Shown here: positions 22,048-29,911 of the stretch, one piece after another
Layout of the letters: each line of letters opens with the position of its first letter
Numbering within the stretch: the first letter of the stretch is position 1
IMG/VR virus record: IMGVR_UViG_3300003937_000130
Span: 1-29,911 of that record
Source: a virus
Reading direction: 5' to 3' (one strand)
Length of the DNA stretch: 29,911 nt
Translations under genes and position numbers: made by a program
Notes under the pieces: generated by a model
Told to the model about the DNA's origin: nothing
Database searches by the model: none
Seen by the model: only the letters and a program-made list of their open reading frames with translations

Positions 22048-23520
22048 TTACTCTGAGAAAGAGCCAGATACGGCAACACCATGAAGAGCACCAGCACCAA
22101 CCATTCTATAGGTTAGTCCATTATATACTCTGTTGTTCTTATCACTTGCCGAAATCTCAGCCAGTGAAAGTGAGTCAACTTGGAAGCCTTCAGGTAGGAA
22201 CTCACCACTAGGTAGAAACCCTGGAGCAGACAATCCATTACGGACAGCAGCTTGTAGTGAACGCTCTAGCTGTGCTTTTGCCATGTTAATGCCAGCTTGT
22301 GTAAAAGGAATCTTAGTGCTTTGCTGATATAGTAAGTTAAACATATCAGTTTCATTACGATTCTCTAACCACATAAGTCCATGTGTGGTATCTAGCCAAG
22401 AGCCAGAAGCCATACGAGAGTCAACAAATGCATTAACAGACCCACCAATAACCACTACTGCTGAGCAGTATTTACTTTGCATAGCAGCAAACTCAGAAGG
22501 AGTTAAATCTTCTGCTGGTACGTTAGCAATTTGTTTAAGGTTTAAGGTGATAGTTGAGTTGATGTTAGCAAAGTTTACAGAGGCTGCACGTCCAAATACT
22601 GCTGATCCAGGGTAGGCATTTACAGACCTGCTAAAGACAGAGTGTGTAAATCGTGAGCCTGACAGTTTAAGTACAGAAGCTACATCTGTGTCTACAGAAG
22701 AATCTAGAACATCCAAGTTGTTGGAAGTACTCATGAAGATTTTCTTGTTTGCACTTGCCCAGTCAGAAATCTCTAGGGTAGTGTTTCCATTAGGTGGTGC
22801 TACCGTATGATCACGCAATGTCTTATCAACATCTATGGCTACAAATGCAGTGCCAGATGCCACAGCTTCTGCCAAGGAAACTACAGGAGTCTCAATGTCA
22901 AAGCCTTGTGAAATCTTAGCTACGGTTTGATCTAGCCCTAATGCAACAGCTAGTACGCCACTTGCGAAAGTAATGGTGGAAGCTACGCCAGCCGTAGGTG
23001 AGGTAACTAAAAATCCACCGTTGGCATATACACAAGTAGTTCCAGCTAGACCTACACCAAGTGCAGTTTCAACAGCCGCTGCTACTTCATCCATATCAGC
23101 AGAGGCAGATACATCTACTAGTGTATCAATCTCTGTGCCATCTACTGTAATAACAATTGCAGTGGGTGTTGGTAATAGTGCATTAATAGCTGTTATTGTT
23201 TCATGTGCTCCACCAGCTACAACAGCAGCGGTATCAGTTACATAGTTCATTAGTACTGTAAAGCTACGAGGTGTGGGTGTCTGACCAAAGTATGCAGAAG
23301 CTGCAAGGTAGACTTCCGAAGTAGCTTCCCAATCTAGGCCAACACTTTCAAGTGATGCATATGCCCTAGTACGTTCAGCACTAGAGATATCCATACCAGC
23401 CTTAGCTTGTCCTGGAGCATCAACAGCTAGGAAACCTAGTATGCCAAAGTCACCACTAGACACTCCAGTAGGAGATACAGAGATACTTACATCAGCAAAT
23501 TCAGTAATTTCAATTGCCAT
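22048..23520 (-). CDS. Contractile tail sheath protein (DUF3383-like)
   Basis: 490 residues. Recognised by the DUF3383 style: an N-terminal ISVSPTGVSSGDFGILGFL segment, YASLESVGLDWEATSEVYLAASAYFGQ, PRSFTVLMNY, and a C-terminal region with WLENRNETDMFNLLYQQSTKIPFTQAGI and GFLPSGEFLPEGFQVDS. Sheath proteins of this group wrap the tube and contract on infection. A beta-rich insertion (about 100-200; AIVITVDGTEIDTLVDVS and TFASGVLAVALGLDQ) resembles an outward surface domain. Start ATG 23520, AAGGAATAAAC upstream. Confidence 0.9.
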   Translation of the reverse strand: MAIEITEFADVSISVSPTGVSSGDFGILGFLAVDAPGQAKAGMDISSAERTRAYASLESVGLDWEATSEVYLAASAYFGQTPTPRSFTVLMNYVTDTAAVVAGGAHETITAINALLPTPTAIVITVDGTEIDTLVDVSASADMDEVAAAVETALGVGLAGTTCVYANGGFLVTSPTAGVASTITFASGVLAVALGLDQTVAKISQGFDIETPVVSLAEAVASGTAFVAIDVDKTLRDHTVAPPNGNTTLEISDWASANKKIFMSTSNNLDVLDSSVDTDVASVLKLSGSRFTHSVFSRSVNAYPGSAVFGRAASVNFANINSTITLNLKQIANVPAEDLTPSEFAAMQSKYCSAVVVIGGSVNAFVDSRMASGSWLDTTHGLMWLENRNETDMFNLLYQQSTKIPFTQAGINMAKAQLERSLQAAVRNGLSAPGFLPSGEFLPEGFQVDSLSLAEISASDKNNRVYNGLTYRMVGAGALHGVAVSGSFSE

Positions 23521-23529
23521 GTTTATTCC

Positions 23530-24069
23530 TTAGTTAGTGTTAATTTCTAAAGTATTAAGATATTTATTCTGTTGTTCATCAATGAACTCACCACTTACTG
23601 TCATGGAAGTTATGTTGTTTACAGTTTCTTCATATACTCTTGTTGTGTACATATCTATTGAGAACCCCTTTCGGTATTCCCATTCTTTTGATAGCTTGGC
23701 ATCCTCGCTTGATAAAGGTTCTATTCTAATAAACCCATATCCAGACTCAATCATTGCAGCCTTTATAGCTTCGGAAGTCCAGCCATTCATAATCTTTGAG
23801 CTTGGTATTCCAGTAGTATCAACTACACCAACTCTATATCTTAATTTAACTACACCTCTTGTTCTGTAGGTTGTGGTGTTGTCATTTTGAGCATATACTT
23901 CTTGTGATGGTATACCTATTTGGTATTCTTCTATAACCCTGATATGGGCAAATTCATCTTTAGGTTTAGGGGCATCCCTTTGCCTAGCTGCATAGGAGAA
24001 TTTTGATATTCCTACTATGGTATCTATCATACCTTGCAGTACAAATACATCTGCTTGATCAGGTGTCAT
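23530..24069 (-). CDS. Neck/tail terminator protein (LIC_12616-like)
   Basis: 179 residues from ATG 24069 (MTPDQADVFVLQGMIDT...), with GGAG eight bases upstream and an ATGA overlap with the previous stop; a GTG a few codons earlier is less likely. The middle (RVIEEYQIGIPSQEVYAQND..., RGVVKLRYRVGVVDTTG) and YGFIRIEPLSSEDAKLSKEWEYR resemble the LIC_12616/gp12-like neck terminator family that closes the tail end. Position just before the sheath supports it. Confidence 0.65.
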   Translation of the reverse strand: MTPDQADVFVLQGMIDTIVGISKFSYAARQRDAPKPKDEFAHIRVIEEYQIGIPSQEVYAQNDNTTTYRTRGVVKLRYRVGVVDTTGIPSSKIMNGWTSEAIKAAMIESGYGFIRIEPLSSEDAKLSKEWEYRKGFSIDMYTTRVYEETVNNITSMTVSGEFIDEQQNKYLNTLEINTN

Positions 24070-24440
24070 GGTGTCCACTCCTCAGATCGCTCAATAAGGA
24101 AAGACCAGAATCCATATGTTTGTTCATCAGACCTTTGTAGTACGTTATAGTACTCTCCTTTGAACCCTATCTTATCTGTCATTTCTAAAGTATACTTATC
24201 AGTCAGGTAAATAGTTCTATAGTCACTGTACCTTTGTCCTCCATCTTCTGAATGTAGTGCCTCGCCCTCTTCAAATTGTGAAAACTTGTTTCCGGCTAAG
24301 TTTACTACCTTCATAACAGATGATGTAATGCTACCTTCTATGAATTGATTATTTTCATCATATGTACCATCAGAAATAGAATACTTAGTTACAGATGAGA
24401 GCATTCTTTTATTGAATGCCCTTCTCATATTCATAGTCAT
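24066..24440 (-). CDS. Probable head-tail joining protein
   Basis: 124 residues. Beta-rich: NLAGNKFSQFEEGEALHSED, YSDYRTIYLTDKYTLEMTDKIGFKGEYYNVLQRSDEQTYGFW, a pattern seen in small head-closure proteins. It lies between the DUF4054-like adaptor and the neck terminator. Three Met codons (1, 3, 5) are possible starts; the first has GGAGC upstream. Family not named with certainty. Confidence 0.55.
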   Translation of the reverse strand: MTMNMRRAFNKRMLSSVTKYSISDGTYDENNQFIEGSITSSVMKVVNLAGNKFSQFEEGEALHSEDGGQRYSDYRTIYLTDKYTLEMTDKIGFKGEYYNVLQRSDEQTYGFWSFLIERSEEWTP

Positions 24441-24442
24441 AC

Positions 24443-24802
24443 TTAAGCTCCATACATACCAGTCAAAGCTATTCGCCTATAACTAATATATCTCTTTCCA
24501 TAGGATGTACCATTAAGTTCATCGAAGGTAGGATTGACATCGCCTACAGCATTCTTAATAGTTACGTCATCCACTTCTTGATGTTTAATGGGAGCTAGTA
24601 TGTTAGTATCTCCTGCCTCAGTTGTTTCAGCCACAACTAGAAAATGTGCAGTGTAATACATATGGGCTACATCGTAGTAGCCCAACCATTTATCTTCTGA
24701 ACTCATAAGCAGTGCAGTGTCATTTAGGAACATTTGAACTCTAGCATCATTTACATCACAGAACTCAGGAAACCTACTTTGAAAATCAGCTACACTTGCC
24801 AT
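24443..24802 (-). CDS. DUF4054-like head-tail adaptor
   Basis: 119 residues. The DUF4054 signature is present: VADFQSRFPEFCDVND at the N-terminus, FLNDTALLMSSEDKWLG and YDVAHMYYTAHFLVVAE helices, and the C-terminal YGKRYISYRRIALTG. These all-helical proteins form the adaptor ring under the portal. Neighbouring genes agree. Start ATG 24802 follows AAGGATAACAT. Confidence 0.85.
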   Translation of the reverse strand: MASVADFQSRFPEFCDVNDARVQMFLNDTALLMSSEDKWLGYYDVAHMYYTAHFLVVAETTEAGDTNILAPIKHQEVDDVTIKNAVGDVNPTFDELNGTSYGKRYISYRRIALTGMYGA

Positions 24803-24811
24803 ATGTTATCC

Positions 24812-25186
24812 TTAGCTTTTAGGTTTAAGATTACTCAATGCTGAATTAGTTTTAGGAGTTTCTTCCTTAACTTCAGCTTCTTCCTTAACTTCAGCTTCTT
24901 CACCAGCTTCAACCTTGGAGCCTGCAATAAGTGCATGTGCAGCTTCAAGTGCAGCTACGTTTTGCTCTTCAGCTTGCTCTTCAGTAAGTGCTGGAGCTTC
25001 TGTAATCTTCAAGTTACCTGCCTCTAGCATTTTCTCTGCTGGCACAGCGTACTCGGCCAACCATATAGCATCCTCTAATTCTAATGTTGCTTCTCCAGGA
25101 ACTGTCATATAGTTCTTGTTGGCTAATCCACGAGTAGACATGGCGCCTACAGACAGGTTTGCTTGTGTTGTATTTTGAACTTTCAT
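24812..25186 (-). CDS. Small acidic head protein with tandem repeat
   Basis: 124 residues. N-terminal part (MKVQNTTQANLSVGAM..., MTVPGEATLELEDAIWLAEYA) looks folded, with similarity in style to small proteins encoded after major capsid genes. The C-terminal third is acidic and repetitive, with EEAEVKEEAEVKEE from a perfect 18-base tandem repeat, and ends in a basic SNLKPKS. Function unknown; a head decoration or connector-associated role fits its place. Confidence 0.6.
   Translation of the reverse strand: MKVQNTTQANLSVGAMSTRGLANKNYMTVPGEATLELEDAIWLAEYAVPAEKMLEAGNLKITEAPALTEEQAEEQNVAALEAAHALIAGSKVEAGEEAEVKEEAEVKEETPKTNSALSNLKPKS
24863..24898 (-). repeat. Perfect 18-base tandem repeat in acidic tail
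   Basis: 24863-24880 and 24881-24898 are identical and encode the acidic hexapeptide repeat EAEVKE. In frame, so length changes would keep the protein intact. Confidence 0.9.
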
Positions 25187-25213
25187 AAATTCTCTCTTAG
25201 TGTTGTATGTTTA

Positions 25214-25558
25214 TTATGGTGCTGCTAACATAAGTTGGTTAAGCTTCTCATCTTGTATGGCATTACTAACCATCAGTGAGTCATAAAGAGCATCCAATTT
25301 GTCTAACGCAATTACTAGTCTATCATTAGTTCTGGTAAAGTGTGTTAGTTGTGTCTCTATTTGAGCCGTCCTAGTTCCAACAAGTTGCATCGCTAAATTT
25401 TGCGATGTTTGTGTGGAACTTAATGAACTTGATGCATCTTGCAACTGCTTAATTGCCCCATCATGAACTTCTAGTTTAGAGTAGAGGGTTACGAATGATC
25501 CCCCTACTATAATTGAAATTCCCATGAGGCCAACTACATTGTTTTTAATCCACTGCAT
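25214..25558 (-). CDS. Membrane-anchored coiled-coil protein in head module
   Basis: 114 residues: a short N-terminus (MQWIKNN), one membrane span (VVGLMGISIIVGGSFVTLY, about 8-26), then heptad-rich helix to the end (AIKQLQDASSSLSS, RTAQIETQLTHFTRTNDRLVIALDKLDALYDSLM). No signal cleavage or lipobox. It lies between the major capsid gene and a small head gene, an unusual place for a membrane protein. It could be a holin- or spanin-like protein, a superinfection-exclusion factor or a minor virion membrane protein. Start ATG 25558, AGGATAGGCCAAC upstream. Confidence 0.75.
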   Translation of the reverse strand: MQWIKNNVVGLMGISIIVGGSFVTLYSKLEVHDGAIKQLQDASSSLSSTQTSQNLAMQLVGTRTAQIETQLTHFTRTNDRLVIALDKLDALYDSLMVSNAIQDEKLNQLMLAAP

Positions 25559-25577
25559 GTTGGCCTATCCTATAAGT

Positions 25578-26666
25578 TTAGATTCCGTAGAAGTGTTGGA
25601 ATGCTGCTGGGCGAATCATCTCAACACCAGCAAATCTGCCGTAGCAGTTAACTTCAAATTCCAGGCCTTTGTATTGCACAGGAAGGTGCATGTAAGGGAA
25701 TGGCTCACGTACACGAGCATTATCTGGGCCATCTGCGTATACAGTGAAGCCTTCAGCAGAAGCACCAGTAGGATCGAATGCACCACCAGCACCATCATAA
25801 ATACCTTCAAGCTCATTGATGTCTTTGAAGTCATCAGCAGACTTGATGAACATGTTGTTGGCAATAAACCAATCCATGATAGATACATCAGATTGCAGTG
25901 AACGTGGAGTGTTCATTAGGTACTGCTTCTTAGCAACACTAATCAATACTTTGTTAGGTCGGAAAACCTTCTTAGTTTCTGAGTACATCTTAACGCAAGC
26001 AGAAGTTAGGTCAGCAATCACTTCATCAGGAGTCTTATCAGCACCCCACTCTGTAGCGGAACCACCACCAGTGGCAGCATCTACAGCAGTCTTAGGAACT
26101 GTAAGTGATGGTGCTCCAACAGGGCCACCAAAGATACCATGCAAAGAGCTATCAGCATCACCAAACCAAATGATTTGATTTACTTTCTCTTCATATGAAC
26201 GTCTAGTAGCTTCAGCTTTACGTGCTTCAAGAGGCAAGCCAGTAAGTTTAGCAGAGGCTATTTCTTGGCGAGAGTATCCAAATGCATTACCCAAAGTACG
26301 AACTGGGATAGTGTATTCTTTACCAGAGATGTCACCACGAGGTAGGTCAGTTGCCTTACCGGCGATGATCGCAGTCTCACCACGCTTATCATAGCTGCGG
26401 TAAGTGATCTGTGTAATACCTTCACCACCTTCCGAGTTTAGGGAGAAGCACTCACGACCCATTAGGTCTGGATAGAGTACATCATAGCTTTGAGCCTGAA
26501 CGTATTCAAGCTGTCTCTGAAAGAATACACCTTCATCATCCGACAAGATGATACCTTGGTTTATCAGATTCTCAACTGCATCGTTAATTACATAATCAAT
26601 TTTTGCATCATTAACCAATGGTGCGCCAGTTGCTTCATCTAGAGCGAACACTTTAACTGTCTTCAT
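25578..26666 (-). CDS. Major capsid protein (DUF2184-like)
   Basis: 362 residues. Style of the DUF2184/encapsulin-like major capsid family: N-terminal KIDYVINDAVENLINQG, GVFFQRQLEYVQAQSYDVLYPDL, middle YTIPVRTLGNAFGYSRQEIASA, EEKVNQIIWFGDADSSLHGIFGG, and C-terminal FPYMHLPVQYKGLEFEVNCYGRFAGVEMIRPAAF. No long N-terminal scaffold segment, so scaffolding is presumably provided by the protease gene upstream. Start ATG 26666, AAGGAAGAAATA upstream. Expected to be the most abundant virion protein. Confidence 0.88.
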   Translation of the reverse strand: MKTVKVFALDEATGAPLVNDAKIDYVINDAVENLINQGIILSDDEGVFFQRQLEYVQAQSYDVLYPDLMGRECFSLNSEGGEGITQITYRSYDKRGETAIIAGKATDLPRGDISGKEYTIPVRTLGNAFGYSRQEIASAKLTGLPLEARKAEATRRSYEEKVNQIIWFGDADSSLHGIFGGPVGAPSLTVPKTAVDAATGGGSATEWGADKTPDEVIADLTSACVKMYSETKKVFRPNKVLISVAKKQYLMNTPRSLQSDVSIMDWFIANNMFIKSADDFKDINELEGIYDGAGGAFDPTGASAEGFTVYADGPDNARVREPFPYMHLPVQYKGLEFEVNCYGRFAGVEMIRPAAFQHFYGI

Positions 26667-26692
26667 TATTTCTTCCTTTAATTCTTTAGTAT

Positions 26693-26707
26693 CCTAACTA
26701 GGTTAGG
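26693..26707 (-). other. Short hairpin in capsid gene leader
   Basis: CCTAAC and GTTAGG form a perfect 6-bp stem with a 3-base loop in the 61-base gap before the major capsid gene. No T-run. Could stabilise the capsid message; its geometry is also that of N4 virion-RNAP hairpin promoters, though one site proves nothing. Confidence 0.4.
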
Positions 26708-26727
26708 GTTTGAGAGCTTGTTAAAGC

Positions 26728-27234
26728 TTATGCAACAATGTCAATACGACATTTGATAACGTCACCAGCAATACCGCTTTCTTCGGCAAATACGTTTGAG
26801 GCAACAGATTCACCAGCAACAGTACCAGCAGCAGCAGCACCACCAGCACAAAGGCCAGTTGCCTCTACGAACACTAGTGCTTCACCAGCTACAGCAGCAT
26901 GGTCTACCAGCTTAATGTATAGGTAGCCTTGACGGATCAAAGATACAGATTCAGTCTCGTTGTATACAGTATCGTTACCAGTTGAAGGGCGTGTGCCAGC
27001 TTCATGGTTGTACTCTCGCTGGGAAAGTGCATATACGTTAGTTACACTGGTGGCTCCAATCTCTGGAGTACCTAGAGCAACACCACGATCAATGGATGCA
27101 TCACGTTGCATAGCTTTACCAAAACCAGCAGATACGCTAGTTAGTACACCAGTTTGTACAACTCGTGGGCCACTATCTACCAAGTCGCCTTCGTAGCCAT
27201 TAGCAGTGTAGATGTTAAAATCTTGAGTAGGCAT
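26728..27234 (-). CDS. Capsid cement/decoration protein (gp24-like)
   Basis: 168 residues, just upstream of the major capsid gene. Patterns: NGYEGDLVDSGPRVVQTGVL, IDRGVALGTPE..., SVSLIRQGYLYIKLVDHAAVAGEALVFVEATG and a Gly/Ala-rich stretch (CAGGAAAAGTVAG) before FAEESGIAGDVIKCRIDIV, typical of beta-tulip cement proteins that stabilise the shell. Start ATG 27234 with AAGGAATATATA. Confidence 0.75.
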   Translation of the reverse strand: MPTQDFNIYTANGYEGDLVDSGPRVVQTGVLTSVSAGFGKAMQRDASIDRGVALGTPEIGATSVTNVYALSQREYNHEAGTRPSTGNDTVYNETESVSLIRQGYLYIKLVDHAAVAGEALVFVEATGLCAGGAAAAGTVAGESVASNVFAEESGIAGDVIKCRIDIVA

Positions 27235-27282
27235 TATATATTCCTTAATTAATTTACTTATGATCGTTATAGATAGCTAATA

Positions 27283-28377
27283 TTAGCTGGTTTTGTTACG
27301 ATCAATCATTTTCTGTCTAGCGACAGCTACGGGGTCAACAGGCTTTGCATCTATAGTCACATGAGTATCTTGTGTCCTAAAGAGCTTGCTCATTGGGGTC
27401 TCACCTTTAGAGTGATCTACTAGGATTTCAAACATTGCATCTATATATGCATCGCTCTTGTCCTTTAGTTCTTTCTCTGGCATCTGATCTTCAACGACCA
27501 TACGCTTAATCTCATTGGTAGACTTGGAACCTAAGTCCCTCATGTCTGCAACGAGCCTGGCATTTTCAATAACTTCACAGCGTTCAACAACACCCTCACT
27601 AGCTGCTGTTTCAGCATCAGCAAGTTTGGCCTTAGCCTTAGCAAGTGCTATTTCAGACTCTTCAGAGGCTGTGGTCATATCGGCTACTAAAGTAGTTTGT
27701 ACTTCAAGAGCAGCTTCTACTTCAATAACTTTAGCTTGTGAATCAGCTAGCTCAAGTTGTACAGACAATAGCTCATCTGCCAAATGCACTTCAGCTTCAT
27801 CAGATATACGGCAGGAAGAGCCTGCTCGTCCTTTAGCTACAATAGCTATATGGTTAGCCCTAATGTTGCGTTGGTATAGTTTACCTTCAACTTCTTCGAT
27901 ATCACAGGTATATCCAGCGGATAACTCTTGTGTACCATCTTCCAATGCATCAATTGCATCTTGTGCAGTTAAAATTAATACACCACCAAGGGTATCTTCA
28001 TCTCTAACTGGCATACCTTCCAACATACCTACTTGAAGCTCTTTAGAGTTTTCAGCAGTTACTGGAATTTGTACACCATCAGTCATGGGATGTCCAATAG
28101 TAACTGGGGAACTTCGGAATGAATCCATAGAACCTTCATCAAACACATCAGCTTCATCGCGGAATACTGTAACTACTTTATCGGGATCAACATCAACTAA
28201 GCCTAGTTGTCCTGCTGTATAGAGTTGAGTACCAGTACGTGCAAACTTACAAGGCACATGCATTTGACCTGCATCTGTCATAGTTCGTTTACTGGGTACT
28301 TTAATTCTATCAGATAGAGAAACACCAATAAGTGCCTCATCAAATAACATGCGATGGCTAATAACTTTACTTCGCAT
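27283..28377 (-). CDS. Prohead protease/scaffold fusion (DUF2213-like)
   Basis: 364 residues from ATG 28377 (MRSKVISHRM...), preceded by ACAGGAGATAAAG; a longer frame upstream overlaps the portal gene and lacks a ribosome binding site. Residues about 1-190 match the DUF2213 protease-like region, with candidate catalytic residues in SPVTIGHPM (His about 96) and ELSAGYTCD (Ser about 153). Residues about 200-270 form a long alanine-rich coiled coil (LSVQLELADSQAKVIEVEAA..., SEIALAKAKAKLADAETAA), the expected scaffold part, followed by a conserved-looking C-terminal helix set. The protease would cut scaffold during head maturation. Confidence 0.8.
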   Translation of the reverse strand: MRSKVISHRMLFDEALIGVSLSDRIKVPSKRTMTDAGQMHVPCKFARTGTQLYTAGQLGLVDVDPDKVVTVFRDEADVFDEGSMDSFRSSPVTIGHPMTDGVQIPVTAENSKELQVGMLEGMPVRDEDTLGGVLILTAQDAIDALEDGTQELSAGYTCDIEEVEGKLYQRNIRANHIAIVAKGRAGSSCRISDEAEVHLADELLSVQLELADSQAKVIEVEAALEVQTTLVADMTTASEESEIALAKAKAKLADAETAASEGVVERCEVIENARLVADMRDLGSKSTNEIKRMVVEDQMPEKELKDKSDAYIDAMFEILVDHSKGETPMSKLFRTQDTHVTIDAKPVDPVAVARQKMIDRNKTS

Positions 28378-28391
28378 CTTTATCTCCTGTT

Positions 28392-29699
28392 TCATTTTTT
28401 GTTTGGGTCGTCGCCAACTACAGCGTCTTTGCTTACACAACCATATGTTTTAAGCTCATCTAAGGCAGAGCTTCTAGAAATAATACCTGCCTCAGTAATT
28501 GAGACAACTCCTTCAGAGAACTTGGTTAGCCTTTCAGCTTTCTGAGCTGCACTTTCTGGAAAGATACACTTCCATTCATACTTAAACTTATCTTCATCTA
28601 TTCCGAAGTGTGCAGCTAATAGTTTATCTACAACTTTTAACCTTGGTACGAAGATATCTTTATGTAACCCTTGTAAGGTTTCAATATAGTTTACTAAATC
28701 TGATTCACCAGTAGCATTCATTCCATCAGGCGATGCTGATAAGAAACGAGTTGCTGGTATTGATACAGAAGCAGCTACCATTTTTAAGTATTCCCAGATT
28801 AAATCTTTAACTCCTGAGAGTTGAATCTTCTTCTGGTCAAACTCTTCAGTAGAGTCTAATATAGATACACCAAAAACTGATTTGATGCTTTTCCAATCTG
28901 TAAAGCGTTGTAACATTGCATTAGTGCCATCATCAGATTGCAGTATGTTAGCTAAACCCTCTACCTTAATAACATCTGTGTTAGCTTCTTGCACCATTTG
29001 TGCAGCAGCAAAACTAGTTGTATGAAAGTTGTCAATCTGTCTAACTAGCGGTATGAGTACACTATCACTATACCAAAGGTTACGTTGTCGCTCATAAATA
29101 GGCAACTCGGTTCCTTCAAATCTAATTAGTCGGTCTTTATGTATTGGGGATGTAGTATTTACAAACTGATAATGATCAGGCATTCCAAAAGTAACACTCA
29201 TTGGTCGCTGGTCAATCTCACCTAGGGTAACAATACGTGTACGATCAACAACGTGCATTGAGCGTAAACATCCTGGACGTAGGTTCCTCCAATTCACTGG
29301 CTTATCAGTTGTTCGGCCATCGTCTATATCAAGTACTATGAAACTAGTACCATATAGTCGTGCCCACTTATAAGCTTCCCTAAACAGTTTATCAACTTCA
29401 AATGCTTGATCAGCCTGTGTGGCTTCTTCATCTGTAAACTCTCGCCACTCTCTTGTCATATCTTGTGGGACTATTTGGCATACTTTTTGACTTAGCCAAT
29501 CCTCACGATATCTTACACTTAATGTTACATGATCATAATTAAGTCCAGAGTGGTTCCACTGATTACTTGTTGCCTTGTCTTTTGAAGTACCAAGCCCAGT
29601 TGCCAAATTAGATAGCCCATCAGCTAGTCTGCTGTGGGCATGCAAGTTTGATATGGTAACTTCAGTACTATCAATAGGAGGCATTTTTTGTTCAGGCAT
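28392..29699 (-). CDS. Portal protein (DUF1073-like)
   Basis: 435 residues. Motifs: GLNYDHVTLSVRYREDWLSQKVCQIVPQDMTREWREF, AYKWARLYGTSFIVLDIDDG, DHYQFVNTTSPIHKDRLIRFEGTELP and the C-terminal WKCIFPESAAQKAERLTKFSEGV, all in the style of DUF1073 portals (the Phage_portal_3 group). Dodecameric DNA channel of the head; it starts the head gene block. Start ATG 29699 has AAGGAGG. Some relatives carry a fused Acb1-type anti-CBASS domain at the C-terminus; the length here leaves no room for one. Confidence 0.88.
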   Translation of the reverse strand: MPEQKMPPIDSTEVTISNLHAHSRLADGLSNLATGLGTSKDKATSNQWNHSGLNYDHVTLSVRYREDWLSQKVCQIVPQDMTREWREFTDEEATQADQAFEVDKLFREAYKWARLYGTSFIVLDIDDGRTTDKPVNWRNLRPGCLRSMHVVDRTRIVTLGEIDQRPMSVTFGMPDHYQFVNTTSPIHKDRLIRFEGTELPIYERQRNLWYSDSVLIPLVRQIDNFHTTSFAAAQMVQEANTDVIKVEGLANILQSDDGTNAMLQRFTDWKSIKSVFGVSILDSTEEFDQKKIQLSGVKDLIWEYLKMVAASVSIPATRFLSASPDGMNATGESDLVNYIETLQGLHKDIFVPRLKVVDKLLAAHFGIDEDKFKYEWKCIFPESAAQKAERLTKFSEGVVSITEAGIISRSSALDELKTYGCVSKDAVVGDDPNKK

Positions 29700-29746
29700 T
29701 TAATACCTCCTTCAAAGTTTTAAATTCATTGGTGTCTCCATTTGTC

Positions 29747-29860
29747 TTACGACCTAGTATCAGTAATTGCATCTAGGGCTGTTTGATCTATTGCAGAAAT
29801 GATTGCTCTGGTAATAACTTCTACAACTTCCGTTTTACCTACTATAACCTCAACAGCCAT
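29747..29860 (-). CDS. Small protein upstream of portal, 37 aa
   Basis: ATG 29860 with GGAGATCACCTA upstream opens MAVEVIVGKTEVVEVITR followed by AIISAIDQTALDAITDTRS. Mostly short beta then helix; no membrane span. Its start overlaps the stop of the preceding gene by one base (TAATG), and the portal follows 47 bases later. Function unknown; a small DNA-packaging or head gene is plausible by position. Confidence 0.6.
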   Translation of the reverse strand: MAVEVIVGKTEVVEVITRAIISAIDQTALDAITDTRS

Positions 29861-29911
29861 TAGGTGATCTCCGCTGAAATTAGTATGCTACCTTTGTACT
29901 TAGTGTTTCTT
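29860..29911 (-). CDS. 3' end of an upstream gene (partial)
   Basis: The frame ending at TAA 29862-29860 is open to the window edge and encodes RNTKYKGSILISAEIT. The TAATG overlap with the next gene supports it as a true gene end. Too short to identify; terminase or another packaging gene would be normal here. Confidence 0.5.
   Translation of the reverse strand, partial: RNTKYKGSILISAEIT

Noticed and set aside
27515-28036. Plus-strand 173-codon frame opposite the protease/scaffold gene
   Set aside because: Antisense shadow with Ser/Ala-rich low-complexity translation and no gene context.
28392-29699. Anti-CBASS (Acb1) domain on the portal
   Set aside because: Some DUF1073 portals carry one, but this protein has only portal length and no HxT-type phosphodiesterase motif pair was seen.

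Overview
This window is a 29.9 kb piece of a tailed double-stranded DNA bacteriophage with a contractile tail (myovirus layout). A sheath gene, a tube gene, a frameshifted tail-chaperone gene, a tape-measure-position gene and a Mu/P2/T4-style baseplate set lie in the classical order. Nearly all genes are on the minus strand, tightly packed, with ATGA or TAATG overlaps and strong GGAG-type ribosome binding sites. The sequence is AT-rich and suggests a bacterial, probably Gram-negative, host, but nothing seen here fixes the host. No integrase, tRNA, CRISPR array or insertion sequence was recognised. Terminase, endolysin and DNA polymerase must lie outside the window.

Layout, read in the direction of transcription (right to left). 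29911-21091 is the head and neck module: portal, protease/scaffold, capsid cement, major capsid protein, a membrane coiled-coil protein, adaptor and neck proteins, sheath, tube and tail chaperone. 20878-8581 is the tail module: a 1137-residue tape-measure-position protein, hub, Dit-like protein, spike, gp25-like wedge, baseplate J, DUF2612-like protein, fibre-attachment protein, tail fibre, fibre-associated protein and a DUF1353-like protein, closed by a strong terminator at 8538-8569. 8541-8041 is a hairpin-rich non-coding stretch. 8040-5891 carries a membrane micropeptide and a short single-subunit (T7/N4-type) RNA polymerase, closed by a terminator at 5825-5872. 5836-4887 is a second, nearly gene-free regulatory or origin-like region with direct and inverted repeats. 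4886-1 is an early/replication-type cluster of small proteins, an SSB-like protein with a structured leader, and a Dda-like helicase.

Most notable points. (1) The protein in the tape-measure position contains an apparently intact YqaJ/lambda-exonuclease-type nuclease domain in its middle and a glycine-zipper segment near its C-terminus, so a nuclease may travel in the virion. (2) A 145-residue protein ends in an SSB-type acidic tip (DDSPF), and its mRNA leader can form a good H-type pseudoknot, an arrangement recalling the autogenous translational operator of T4 gene 32. (3) The RNA polymerase keeps all its catalytic motifs but lacks about half of the N-terminal domain of T7 RNAP, resembling N4 RNAPII in size. 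(4) The tail chaperone has a -1 frame extension with no start of its own. (5) Several membrane micropeptides with good ribosome binding sites were found by reading short frames.

Family names are given from recognition of sequence motifs and gene order; no database search was run.
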